In this document: piece by piece, positions 38,721 to 47,811 of the stretch
Layout of the letters: every line of letters starts with the position of its first letter
Position numbering within the stretch: the stretch's first letter is position 1
Assembly (NCBI RefSeq): GCF_014203795.1
Contig: NZ_JACHJU010000001.1
Location: 4,092,001-4,156,000, forward strand
Direction: 5' to 3'
DNA length: 64,000 bases
From: Streptosporangium album
GTDB lineage: Bacteria > Actinomycetota > Actinomycetes > Streptosporangiales > Streptosporangiaceae
Program-made: the position numbers and the translations under genes
The notes under the pieces: generated by a model
What the model saw: only the letters and a program-made list of their open reading frames with translations
Databases searched by the model: none
Told to the model about the DNA's origin: nothing

Positions 38721-39013
38721 GTGAGTACGAGCGCCCGCCTTTTGAACCGGTTCTGGGCGCTGCGGCCAGGCGGGCCATCTCGGACAAGCTCCCGCCCGAT
38801 GTTGCGACAGGGGCGGTTGACTTCATCACGGGCGCGCTCCTGGCGAACCCTTACCGAGTCGGGAAAGAACTCAACGAGCCGCTCGCGGGCATCTACAGTG
38901 CCCGGCTGATGCGTGACTGGCGCATTCTGTACGAGATCCATGATGAACAGGAACCGCGAGAGATTCACGTTCTCGACATCCGGCATCGTGCAGACGCCTA
39001 TCAGCGTCGTTGA
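38717..39013 (+). CDS. Type II toxin, RelE/ParE family
   Basis: 98 residues from GTG 38717. RelE/ParE fold: PVLGAAARRAISDKLPPDV, NPYRVGKELNEPLAGIYSARLMRDWRILYEI (pieces; the R-x-x-x-G-x-RVGK/L..P and WRILYEI signatures), and DIRHRADAY at the end. Likely a ribosome-dependent mRNA nuclease or gyrase toxin, neutralised by the preceding protein. The module sits inside the remains of a glycosidase gene, between 44-bp repeats. Confidence 0.88.
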   Translation: MSEYERPPFEPVLGAAARRAISDKLPPDVATGAVDFITGALLANPYRVGKELNEPLAGIYSARLMRDWRILYEIHDEQEPREIHVLDIRHRADAYQRR

Positions 39014-39037
39014 TCTTCCGAATCACCCCGCTCGACG

Positions 39038-39081
39038 GCATCAAGGACCTCGTCCTGACCCGCTGACCCATCCGGTACGGC
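39038..39081 (+). repeat. 44-bp direct repeat, right copy
   Basis: Identical to 38268-38311. It again encodes IKDLVLTR-stop, here 25 bases after the toxin stop, and again supplies the left arm of a hairpin. Confidence 0.95.
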
Positions 39082-39119
39082 GTGCGCCTTCCCTCTGAGG
39101 GGGGCGCACGCCGTACCGG
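39072..39119 (+). terminator. Hairpin after right repeat
   Basis: Perfect 17-bp stem CCGGTACGGCGTGCGCC with its complement, 14-base loop. Lies between the toxin gene and the convergent gene ending at 39146. Confidence 0.75.
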
Positions 39120-39145
39120 GTTCGGCGCCGCCTGTCTGTCCAACG

Positions 39146-40057
39146 TCACTCGGTGAGGTCGTACCACTGGGGAGTGGCGGCCTTCAGCGGGTCGGGGGCG
39201 GGGCCGGCCTCGGGGCCGGGGACGACGTAGAGGTCGACGGCGTCGGAGCTGTGGTAGCGGGAGCCGTCGACGATCCAGCCGTCCTCGACCCGGTCCGCGG
39301 GGACGGTCTGGTCGAAGAAGCTGGTCTGACCGGTGGGGCCATCGTTGGGGAGGATCCAGAGCAGGCGGTAGCCGACCTTCAGCCCCCGCCGGTGCAGCTC
39401 GGCGCGGACGGCCGCGACCGTCTTGCCGTGAACCGGGTAGCCGTCCAAGGCCTCCTCCTCCGAGGGGTCGTAGGCGGGGCCCTCGGTGTAGGGCTCGCCC
39501 GGTTTGGCGGGGCGGCCGACCCCGAAGACGACCCGGCCGGGGAAGTCCGCGGGCATCCAGACCTTGCCGCAGAACGCCGACGCGCAGTGCTCCAGGCGCT
39601 GTACGCCTATGCTCCCGTGCCATTTGAAGCCCTCGGGGACGATGGGGCCGATCAGCGTGCCCACCTCGTCCGGCGCCACCGGGATGACCTTCACCGTGAC
39701 GTTCAGCCCGACCGCGCGGAATGCCTCCTCGAAGCGCCGGTGGTCGGCCGCGGGGTCGGTGATGGTGACGCTGAAGGAGTCGTCGGTCTTCTTGATGGAG
39801 ACGGCCGCGTTGGCGTACTCGGTCGCCGGTCCGCCGAAGGGCAGCCCGATCGCGACGGCGACGGCCAGGGCGGTGGCCGTGGCGAGCAGGACGGGCAGCC
39901 GGGCCCGTCCCGGCCGGGGGAGCCAGGACGGCCGACGGCGCGCAGGCGGGGTCGCCATGATCTCCTCAAGCAGGTCGTGGACCCCCTGGCTCAGGGCGGG
40001 CTCGGTGGATCCGGCGGCGGGGTCGATGGCGGACACCATCCGGTCGATCTTGCTCAT
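39146..40057 (-). CDS. Membrane protein paired with ECF sigma factor (putative anti-sigma-like)
   Basis: 303 residues from ATG 40057, GAGGGAGAG upstream. Short cytoplasmic start (MSKIDRMVSAIDPAAGS), a membrane helix (LPVLLATATALAVAVAIGLPF) after a basic RRRPS stretch, then about 220 extracytoplasmic residues with YANAAVSIKKTDDSFSVTI, a CASAFCG cysteine pair and a YDPSEEEALDGYPVHGK segment. No zinc-binding anti-sigma motif is seen. The start overlaps the sigma stop (ATGA), so the two products are probably made in equal amounts and may interact. The outer domain resembles no family I can name. Confidence 0.8.
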   Translation of the reverse strand: MSKIDRMVSAIDPAAGSTEPALSQGVHDLLEEIMATPPARRRPSWLPRPGRARLPVLLATATALAVAVAIGLPFGGPATEYANAAVSIKKTDDSFSVTITDPAADHRRFEEAFRAVGLNVTVKVIPVAPDEVGTLIGPIVPEGFKWHGSIGVQRLEHCASAFCGKVWMPADFPGRVVFGVGRPAKPGEPYTEGPAYDPSEEEALDGYPVHGKTVAAVRAELHRRGLKVGYRLLWILPNDGPTGQTSFFDQTVPADRVEDGWIVDGSRYHSSDAVDLYVVPGPEAGPAPDPLKAATPQWYDLTE

Positions 40058-40605
40058 CGGTGCTCTCCCCTCAGTACGGCCGTCACGTGGACCTCGTCTG
40101 TCGTGTCGAGCAGCCGGGCCAGTCGCCTGCGGGCCCGGTGCAGGCGGAGCCGGGCGGCGGTGCCGCTGCAGCCCAGCACCTTGGCGATCTGCGGCCCGGT
40201 CAGCCCCTCCCAGCAGGCCAGCGCGAGCACCTCCCGGTCCGCCGGAGCCAAAGTCGCGAAGGCGGATCGGACGGCGTCGGCCCGTGGGTCGGCGGACGCC
40301 GTCTCCTGGCCGGTGGCCAGTTCGTCGCGGAGCCGCGAGGCCAGCGCGGTGCGGCGGGCGTCCCCGCGCCGATGATTGGCCAGGACGCGGCGGGCGGTGC
40401 CGTACAGCCACAGCAGAGTGGCGTCCCCCTCGGGCACGTCGTCCAGCCGCCGCCACGCGATGAGGAAGGTCTCCGCGATCACATCGGCGACGTCGTCGGC
40501 CGAGTCGGTCCGGCGCAGCGCGTAGCGGTGCATCGCCGGATAGCAGGCGAGGTAGAGCGCCTCGAAACGATCGCGCGCGCCGGGGGGCACGCGTGGATCC
40601 TGCAC
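40054..40605 (-). CDS. ECF RNA polymerase sigma factor
   Basis: 183 residues. Region 2: RFEALYLACYPAMHRYALRRTDSADDVADVIAETFLIAWRRLDDVP (in pieces; DDVADVIAETFLIAWRRL is the region 2.2-2.3 core). Region 4: FATLAPADREVLALACWEGLTGPQIAKVLGCSGTAARLRLHRARRRL (pieces) with a good helix-turn-helix. Directs transcription of an unknown envelope or stress regulon. Coupled with the following membrane protein. Confidence 0.94.
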   Translation of the reverse strand: MQDPRVPPGARDRFEALYLACYPAMHRYALRRTDSADDVADVIAETFLIAWRRLDDVPEGDATLLWLYGTARRVLANHRRGDARRTALASRLRDELATGQETASADPRADAVRSAFATLAPADREVLALACWEGLTGPQIAKVLGCSGTAARLRLHRARRRLARLLDTTDEVHVTAVLRGEHR

Positions 40606-40624
40606 AGGTGTCTCCTAACCGAGA

Positions 40625-40658
40625 AGGTGCCGAACACCCGATGAGGTGTCCGGCACCT
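40625..40658 (-). terminator. Hairpin downstream of sugar permease remnant
   Basis: AGGTGCCGAACACC / GGTGTCCGGCACCT, one wobble pair, 6-base loop; lies upstream of the sigma gene and downstream of the transporter remnant. Confidence 0.65.
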
Positions 40659-40784
40659 CCGGAAGTGTTTCACCCGCTGGTCAGACGTGCCGCCGGTGAC
40701 GCCGGAGGACCGTCCGCCGGGAGGCGCACGCCGTACTGCGAGACCGGGGTGTGGCATTTCCCGGCAGACGATCCGGGTGCGCGC

Positions 40785-41523
40785 TCAGCCCTTGACGGCG
40801 CCGATGATCACTCCCTTGGTGAAGTGCCGCTGGACGAACGGGTAGACGAACAGCACCGGGAGCAGTGCGACGACGACGATCGCCATCTGGAGGGCGAGGC
40901 TGGGGGGCAGGGTCTGGCCGGCGACCGTGGCGTCGCCGGTCTGGCCGGCGAACAGGGACTGGCCCTGGAGCACGTACTGCCGGAGCACGACCTGCAGGGG
41001 CAGCTTGGCGTTGTCGTTCAGGTAGAGGACGGCGTTGAAGAACGAGTTCCAGTAGCCCACCGCGTAGAACAGGCCGATGACGGCCGTGACGCCCTTCGAC
41101 ATGGGCAGCACGATCTTCCTCAGGATGTGGAACTCGCTCGCCCCGTCGATCCGCGCGCTGTCGCTCACCTCCGCGGGGATGTTCATGAAGAACGCCCGCA
41201 TGACCACCAGGTTGAACGCGGTGACCGCGCCCGGCAGGATCAGCGACCAGTAGGTGTCGATGAGTCCCAGCGAGCTGACCAGCAGGTAGTTCGGGATGAG
41301 CCCGGGGCCGAACAGGAACGTCAGCAGGATGAGGAACAACATCGGCTTGTGCAGCAGGGAGCCCGGCCGGGACAGGCCGTAGGAGGCCAGCACCGTGACG
41401 GTCAGGCTGATGGCCGTGCCGACGAGGGTGACGCCGAGGCTGACCAGGACCGATCTGGTCACCACACCGCCGGAGAAGAGCTCGGCGTACGCGGCGAAGG
41501 AGAGCTCGCCGGGCACGGTGACC
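40785..41523 (-). pseudogene. lplC-like sugar permease lacking its N-terminus
   Basis: MalG/LplC-type permease from LVTVPGELSFAAYAELFSGG onward: SLTVTVLASYGLSRPGSLL, FFMNIPAEVSDSARIDGASEFHILRKIVLP (EAA loop, pieces), AVGYWNSFFNAVLYL, and the C-terminal QRHFTKGVIIGAVKG are intact. The start codon and first membrane helix are missing: the frame comes in directly from the lplB remnant. Together they look like one long open frame, but this is a deletion fusion, so a working permease is unlikely. Confidence 0.8.
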
Positions 41524-42272
41524 AGCCCGGCCGCCGAGCCGTGGCTCCACTCGCCGGTCAGCAGCGTGCGCCAGTAGACGAAGGTGTCCAGCACCTCGGC
41601 GGCGTCCCTGCCGACCGCGTCGCGTTGCAGGAAGAACTGCTCGAAACCGACGTTCAGTGCCTCGCCCAGGCGCAGGATCAGCAAAAGGATGATCACCGGG
41701 CGCAGGCCGGGCAGCGTGATGTGCCAGAGCCGCCGCCAGCGTGAGGCCCCGTCCACCGCCGCCGCCTCGTAGAGGTTCTGGTTGATGGCCGCCAGCGCGG
41801 CCAGGAAGATGATCGCCCCCAGCCCGCGTCCTTCCAGACCGTCTCCGCGGTGACCAGCGCGAGGAAGGTGTCCGGGTTGGTCATGATGTCGAAGCCGCTG
41901 TACCCATGGTCCCGCAGGGTCTGCGAGAGCAGTCCGGCACCGCCGAACATCTGCGAAGCGCTCGTCGAGCAGGAGCCACTGGAAGTTGGACAGGCCGACC
42001 CAGGGGCTGTCTCTGAAGCCGACGTAGGGCGAGTAGTCCTGGAAGGCGATGACGTTGCCGAGCAGCGGCACGTAGTGGAAGACGACCAGCAGGCCGATCG
42101 CGGGCAGCGCCATCAGCAGGAGCTGCCAGTCGCGTCTCAGCCGGGCCAGGAACGGCCCGCGGCGGCCATGGGTTGTCCTCGTGCCCCTTTTACCGTCATT
42201 CTTGGTGGTGCCGGTGCCGGCGGGTGAGGTCAGGTCACCCGCCGGCCCGGTGTTCACGGAGTCCCTAAGCAC
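41524..42272 (-). pseudogene. lplB-like sugar permease with internal deletion, frameshift and lost C-terminus
   Basis: Begins normally (RDWQLLLMALPAIGLLVVFHYVPLLGN, pieces; FQDYSPYVGF; NFQWLLLDERFA). At about 41950 it jumps to QMFGGAGLLSQTLRDHGYSG in another frame, so about 60 residues holding two or three helices are gone. A one-base loss in the C run at 41816-41820 then moves the frame back: WKDAGWG | GAIIFLAALAAINQNLYEAAAVDGA (pieces). The end stops at WRTLLTGEWSHGSAAGL and continues as lplC, losing the last helix. The likely start is GTG near 42257 or 42272. Confidence 0.8.
42217..42245 (-). promoter_or_regulatory. Hairpin between binding-protein and permease genes
   Basis: 11-bp stem CCGGCGGGTGA / TCACCCGCCGG with a 7-base loop, the usual mRNA-stabilising or attenuating element after a sugar-binding protein gene. 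Confidence 0.5.
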
Positions 42273-43421
42273 GGCCGTTGTCCCGCAGGACCTTCAGGTA
42301 GAAGTCCCGGGCCTCGTCGCCGCCGTCCCGCCGCCACTCGGTGGCGATCTGCTTGGCGTCGCTGACGGGGCGGCGACCGCGCATGATGTCGGTGAACTTG
42401 TCCTCGGTGGGGATCTGCAGGCCGGAGTACTTCGACGGCCGCTGGACCCGGATCCCGTCGAACGGGGTCTTCTCGATGTAGGGGAAGGTGGCGTTCTGCC
42501 ACTCCACGTTGGCCTTGACCGCCTCGGGATAGACCCAGTCCACGTAGCGAGGGCGCCCGCCGAGGAAGGTGTAGGTCGGGGCGACCTCCTTGCGGCCGAG
42601 GTCGGTCGTCTGCGGGACGTTGTGCTCGTCGCGTTCGAAGTGCTTGCCCTCCACGCCGAAGGCCGACAGCTCCTTCTCGTTGGCGCCCTTGCTGCCGGCG
42701 ACGCTCGGGTGGATCAGCTCCTCCTCGAAGAGCTTGCGCATGAACGCCAGCATCTGCTCGAACTCGGGGGTCTCGTACTTGTGGACGAGCTTTCCCCCCC
42801 TCGTAGCGCCACTCCTGCGGGACCCGGAAGATCGGCCAGACCATCTCGTGGATGTCGCCGAACGCCCAGCGCTTCGCCTTGGGGTCGGTGATCTCCTTGC
42901 CCAGCTTGTACAGCTCGTCGGCGTTCGTGGGGGTGGCGTTCCAGCCGTTCTTGTCGAACAGGTCCTTGCGGTAGAGCAGCCCGTAGGGGTACGGCTCGGT
43001 GGGGAACGGCACCGCCATCAGCTTGCCGTTCCAGACCGACCACTCCCACGCGGCGGTCGGCAGGTTGGCCAGCAGGGCGTACGGCTTGACCTTGTCACCC
43101 TGCAGGTAGGGGGTGAGATCCTCGAAGGCCTGGTCGACGGCGGTGTTGAAGTCCGCCATCTTGTCGATCTCCCAGCTCGGGATGACCATGATCTTCGGAA
43201 TGCCCCCCGAGGCCAGCAGGGCGATCGCCTTGTAGGTGCCGCCCCTGCCCGCCTTCTGCGGCAGCGCGGCGGACGGGGCGGCGGGGTAGGTGGTGAAGTC
43301 GCCGCTGATGTCGGGCACCCCGGGCAGGGTGGAGACCGTGCCGGCCAGATCCGGCTTGACGCCGGGGAAGGCCGTGTAGGTGGGGGTCAGCGACGTCAGT
43401 TTCTCCGCGGCGGCTGGTCAT
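42265..43421 (-). pseudogene. LplA-type sugar-binding protein, no signal peptide and frameshifted
   Basis: ATG 43421 (MTSRR) has a GGAG site, but the next in-frame homology (EKLTSLTPTYTAFPGVKPDL) is in another frame and no signal peptide or lipobox lies between, so the N-terminus was deleted. The body reads GVPDISGDFTTYPAAP, GIPKIMVIPSWEIDKMADFN, ELYKLGKEITDPKAKRWAFG. At the 7-C run 42794-42800 one extra base shifts the frame; the C-terminal part (MLAFMRKLFEEELIHPSVAG ... YLKVLRDNGRA) continues in the other frame. Once the receptor of the Lpl-type importer. Confidence 0.85.
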
Positions 43422-43508
43422 CGCGTCTCCGGGGGGATGGTTCACGACGCGTTCCCTTCGTTGGTCAGGACGGATCAGGGGTGTCGGCGGAGGAGGCTCC
43501 GGGGTAGA

Positions 43509-43539
43509 ATTAGTTCGTCTTGCGACCAAACAAATTAAT
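43509..43539. promoter_or_regulatory. Candidate ROK-regulator operator
   Basis: AT-rich imperfect 31-bp dyad (10 of 15 pairs match; ATTAGTTCGT on the left, ACAAATTAAT on the right, centre 43524) in the divergent gap between the transporter remnant and the ROK gene. Confidence 0.6.
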
Positions 43540-43638
43540 CGAGGGTGACCTCCGCCACAAGGGACCGCCGATCGCGGACCGGTGGGCAGCGGTCACAGAT
43601 TGGTGAACGATGGGGCATGATGGGGCCAGCCTGGCCGC

Positions 43639-44862
43639 GTGGGAACGGGACTGACCTTGATCACATCTACGACGGATCCGCAGCCGGCGGACTTCGCCGA
43701 CGTCCGGGCCACCAACCTCGCCGTGGTGCTGAGGTTCGTGCGCGAGCACGCGCCCTGCTCTCGGGCGGACATCGCCGCCTCCACGGGGCTCAACAAGGCG
43801 ACGGTGTCGAGCCTGGTCGCCGATCTGATCGACCGCCGCCTGGTGCGGGAGACGGGGCTGACCGAGAACCGGGTCGGCCGTCCGGCCACGATGCTCGTGC
43901 TCGACGGCTCGCCGTACGCCGCGATCGGCGTCGAGGTCAACGTCGACTACGTCACCGCCGTCGCGGTGGACCTGTCGGGGGAGCGGCTGCTGTCCTGGCG
44001 GCGTTCCTTCTCCGGCGCGGCCGTCACCAGCGCCCAGGCCGTGGCCACGGTCGCGGCGATCGTCCGCCGGGTGGGGAGCCGGATGGCCAAGGAGGAGCGC
44101 CAGGTCCTCGGCCTGACGGTGGGGGTTCCCGGTCTGGTCGGCACCGACGGCACCGTGCGCATCGCGCCCAACCTCGGCTGGCGTGACGCCGACCTGTGCG
44201 GCGACCTCACCAAGGCCCTGCGCGACCCCGGCTACCCCGTGCAGGTGGACAACGACGCCAACCTCGCGGCCCTTGCCGAGCACCGCTTCGGCCCCCGGGC
44301 CGGGACGGCCAACCTCGTCTACCTCACCGGTGAGATCGGCGTGGGCGCCGGAGTCATCCTCGACGGGCGGCTCCGCCGCGGCGGGCGAGGGTACGGCGGG
44401 GAGATCGGCCACATCCAGCTCGATCCCTTCGGCACCGAGTGCCGCTGCGGCCGGCTGGGGTGCCTGGAGGCCGTCGCGGGGATCGGCGCGGTCCTGGAGC
44501 ACGCCGCCCTCTCGCCCGCGGAGGTGGAGATCGAGCTGGACGAGGTGGTACGGCTGGCCCACGCGGCCGACCTCCACACGCTCACCGTCCTGGCCGCCGT
44601 GGGACGCAATCTGGGCAAGGGCGTGGCGATGATCGCGAACCTGCTCAACCCCGAGGTGGTCATCCTGGGCGGCTACTACGTACCGCTCGCCCCCTGGCTG
44701 CTGCCCGCGGTGGAGGCCGAGATGCGCGGACGCACGATCGCGCCGGACGCCGGGGGCTGCGAGGTCGTGGCCTCCACGCTGGGGTACGGCGCGGCGGCGC
44801 TGGGCGGCGCCGCGCGGGTGCTCGACTCGGTGGATTCGGGTCGTCTGCCCCGTATGTCTTGA
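43639..44862 (+). CDS. ROK family sugar-responsive transcriptional regulator
   Basis: 407 residues from GTG 43639. N-terminal winged HTH (ATNLAVVLRFVREHAPCSRADIAASTGLNKATVSSLVADLIDRRLV in pieces), then the ROK kinase-like domain: VGRPATMLVLDG, VDNDANLAALAEHRFG, and the ROK zinc signature GEIGHIQLDPFGTECRCGRLGCLEA (GH..., C-x-C-x4-C). It would repress the divergent sugar importer; the importer is broken, so the regulator may now be an orphan. Confidence 0.93.
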   Translation: MGTGLTLITSTTDPQPADFADVRATNLAVVLRFVREHAPCSRADIAASTGLNKATVSSLVADLIDRRLVRETGLTENRVGRPATMLVLDGSPYAAIGVEVNVDYVTAVAVDLSGERLLSWRRSFSGAAVTSAQAVATVAAIVRRVGSRMAKEERQVLGLTVGVPGLVGTDGTVRIAPNLGWRDADLCGDLTKALRDPGYPVQVDNDANLAALAEHRFGPRAGTANLVYLTGEIGVGAGVILDGRLRRGGRGYGGEIGHIQLDPFGTECRCGRLGCLEAVAGIGAVLEHAALSPAEVEIELDEVVRLAHAADLHTLTVLAAVGRNLGKGVAMIANLLNPEVVILGGYYVPLAPWLLPAVEAEMRGRTIAPDAGGCEVVASTLGYGAAALGGAARVLDSVDSGRLPRMS

Positions 44863-44945
44863 CCTGAGCCTCACCGGCGTGCACCCTTCAGGGGAACTCC
44901 GTTCGAAACGCGCGTGTAACGGACGGAGTTTTCCCGGACCGAATA

Positions 44946-44999
44946 TCGAAGCGCTTCGACAGAGGCGTCCTCCCCCGGCCCCATGTCGAAGCGCTTCGA
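44946..44999. promoter_or_regulatory. Two perfect LacI-type operators
   Basis: The 14-bp palindrome TCGAAGCGCTTCGA occurs at 44946-44959 and 44986-44999, 40 bp apart, just before the GH3 start. CGAAGCGCTTCG is a typical LacI/GalR-family site; the LacI gene at 47808 is the natural partner, and two sites allow looping. Confidence 0.88.
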
Positions 45000-45023
45000 C
45001 GCTCTCAGAGGGATGGTCCCCCG

Positions 45024-47811
45024 ATGAACCAACCGTTCCGTGACCCGACGCTCCCGCTCGCGCAGCGCATCGCGGACCTGCGCGACAGGCTCTCCCTTGA
45101 GGAGAAGCTGGGCCTGCTGCACCAGTACCACGCGCCGGTCGGGCGGCTCGGCCTGGGCGCCTTCCGCACCGGGACCGAGGCCCTGCACGGCCTGGCCTGG
45201 CTGGGACCGGCCACGGTCTTCCCCCAGGCGGTCGGGTTGGCCAGTAGCTGGGACCCCGAGCTGGTCAGGCGGGTCGGTGAGGCGACGGGCGACGAGGTCC
45301 TGGCCTTTCACCACAAGGACCCGGCCGGAGCGGGGCGCAACGTGTGGGCCCCGGTGGTCAACCCGCTCAGGGACCCGCGCTGGGGCCGCAACGAGGAAGG
45401 CTACTCCGAGGATCCGTGGCTGACCGGTGTCATGGCCACGGCGTACGCCTCCGGCCTTCGTGGGAGCGATCCCACCGTGTTGAAGACCGCGCCCACGCTC
45501 AAGCACTTCCTCGGCTACAACAACGAGACCGACCGCTGCGTCACCTCCAGCAACCTGCCGCCCCGGGTGCTGCACGAGTATGAGCTGCCCGCCTACCGGC
45601 CCGCCCTGGAGCACGGCGCCGCGGTCGCCGTGATGCCCTCCTACAATCTGGTCAACGGCCGCCCGGCCCACCTCAGCCCGCTGATCAACGAGGTGCTGCG
45701 CGGCTGGGCCTCCGACGACGTCCTGGTGGTCAGCGACGCCTACGCACCCGCCAACCTCGCCGGACTGCAGGCCTACCACGACGACCTCCCCGAGGCCTAC
45801 GCCCACGCGATCAGGGCCGGGCTCGACAGCTTCACCCAGGACGACGACCGGACCGAGGCCACCCTCGGGCACATCCGCCGGGCGCTGGAGCGCGGCCTGC
45901 TCACCGAGGCGGACGTCGACGTGGCGGTGGGACACGCGCTGTCGATCCGCTTCCGGCTCGGCGAGTTCGACCCCGGCACGCCGTACGACCACATCACCGA
46001 GGAGGTCGTCAACTGCCCCGAACACCAGACGCTGGCCCGCGAGGCGGCCCGGCGCTCGATCGTGCTCCTGAGCAACGACGGCATCCTCCCGCTGGCCTCG
46101 GTCGGCAGGATCGCGGTCATCGGCCAGCTCGGCGACACGCTGATGGAGGACTGGTACTCCGGGACCCTCCCGTACGCCGTCACGGCCCGCGCCGGGCTGG
46201 CCGAACGGTGCGAGACCGTGTTCTGCGAGGCCGTGGACCGGGTGACGCTGGCGGTCGAGGGCGGCTCCGTCGTCGCCGGTCCCGATGGCGGGCCGCTCAC
46301 GGTGGACGCCTCCGGCGCGGCATCCGCGGCCGGCCTGTTCGACCTCTTCGACTGGGGCGGCGGCTCTTACGCCCTGCGGGCCGTGGCGACCGGGCGCTAT
46401 CTGTCGGTGGACGACGGAGGCGTGCTGATCAACGACCAGCCTGGCCCCAACGGCTGGGAGGTGCGCCAGACCTTCAGGACGGAGACCCGGCCGCGCGGGG
46501 CGCTGGCGCTCCGGCACATCTCCACCGGCTGCTACGTCACCCTGGACGGCGGGGTGTTCCGGCTGGCCGACGACGCCGACGCGGCGACCTGGCTGACCAT
46601 GGAGCAGGTCGTCGACGGCGCCGCGGCGGCCGCCGCCCTCGCCGCGACGGCGGACGTGGCCGTGGTGGTGGTCGGCGACCATCCGCTGGTCAACGGGAGG
46701 GAGACCGAGGACCGCCTCAGCCTGGCGCTGCCCGCCGCGCAGCAGGCCGTGGTCAGGGCCGTGCGCGCGGCCAACCCGCGGACCGTCATGGTGATCAGCA
46801 GTGGCCACCCGGTGACCTGGGACGGGGAGGACCCGCCCGCGGTGCTGTGGTCCTCGCACGGCGGGCAGGAGTACGGTCATGCGCTGGCCGAGGTGCTGTT
46901 CGGCGACGCCGACCCCGAGGGACGGCTCACCCAGACGTGGTACCGGTCGGCGTGCGACCTGCCCGACCTGCTCGACTACGACATCATCGCCTCCGACGCC
47001 ACCTACCAGTACTACCGCGGCACCCCGCTCCACCCCTTCGGCCACGGCCTCAGCTACACCACCTTCGGCTACGCGGGCCTGACCGTCTCGGTGGCGGACG
47101 GCCTGGTCACCGCCTCGGCCACCATCACCAACACCGGCCCCCGCGCCGGGGTCGAGGTCGTCCAGATCTACACCCACCAGCGGCGCTCCCGGGTCAAGCA
47201 GCCGCTGCGCCGCCTGCGCGGCTTCGCGAAGGTACGGCTCGCACCGGGGGAGAGCGAGACGGTCACCTGGAGCATGGACGTCCGCGACCTGGCCTTCTGG
47301 GACGTGACCCGGAACAGGCCCGTCGTGGAGGATGCCCCCCCACAAGATCATGATTGGCCGCTCCGCCCGGGACATCCGCCTGTGCGCCCCCTTCCACGTC
47401 GACGGCGAGCACATCCCGCCCCGTGCCGCGCTCGCGGGCCCGATCTCCGCCGTCGACCACGACGAGTACGACGCGGTGGCCTTCGTGGACGCGGCCAGGG
47501 TCTCCGGCGACGCCGTACGGTCCACCGCCGAGGGCGCGTGGATCCTGTTCCGCTCGGTCGACCTGGGGGCCGGGGTCGCGGCCTGCGCGGCCCGCGCGAC
47601 CGGCGTGGAAGGCGGAGTGATCACCCTGCGGCTGGACGACCCCCTCTACGGCCCGGTCGCCGGCGCCCTGACCGTGTCCGCGGGCGGCCGCTACGACCTC
47701 GCCGAGGTCCGCGCGGGGCTTGCGGAGGCCGACGGAGTCCACGATCTTTATGTGGTGTTCGAGAACGCGGGAATCACCCTGGCGTCCCTCGCCTTCGAGG
47801 GGACCCCGTGA
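45024..47811 (+). pseudogene. GH3 beta-glycosidase, frameshifted near its C-terminal domain
   Basis: Ancestral product about 928 residues. GH3 N-domain: GTEALHGLAWLGPATVFPQA, GRNEEGYSEDPWLTGVMATAY (pieces), TLKHFLGYN; nucleophile aspartate in VLVVSDAYAPANL. An insert at about 415-525 (LRAVATGRYLSVDDGGVLIN, LRHISTGCYVTLDGG) looks like a fascin-type beta-trefoil. The fibronectin III domain VVQIYTHQRRSRVKQPLRR follows. The 7-C run 47335-47341 has one base too many; past it the C-terminal CBM6-like domain (HKIMIGRSARDIRL ... SLAFEGTP) continues in the next frame. As read, the frame runs instead into lacI. The catalytic part is intact, so partial activity is possible. Confidence 0.85.

Noticed and set aside
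40785-42272. A single intact 495-residue permease
   Set aside because: It joins pieces of two permeases and includes a frameshifted middle without membrane helices.
44871-47624. Long minus-strand open frame (917 codons) opposite GH3
   Set aside because: Val/Gly/Arg-rich composition without domains; a shadow of the GC-rich coding strand.
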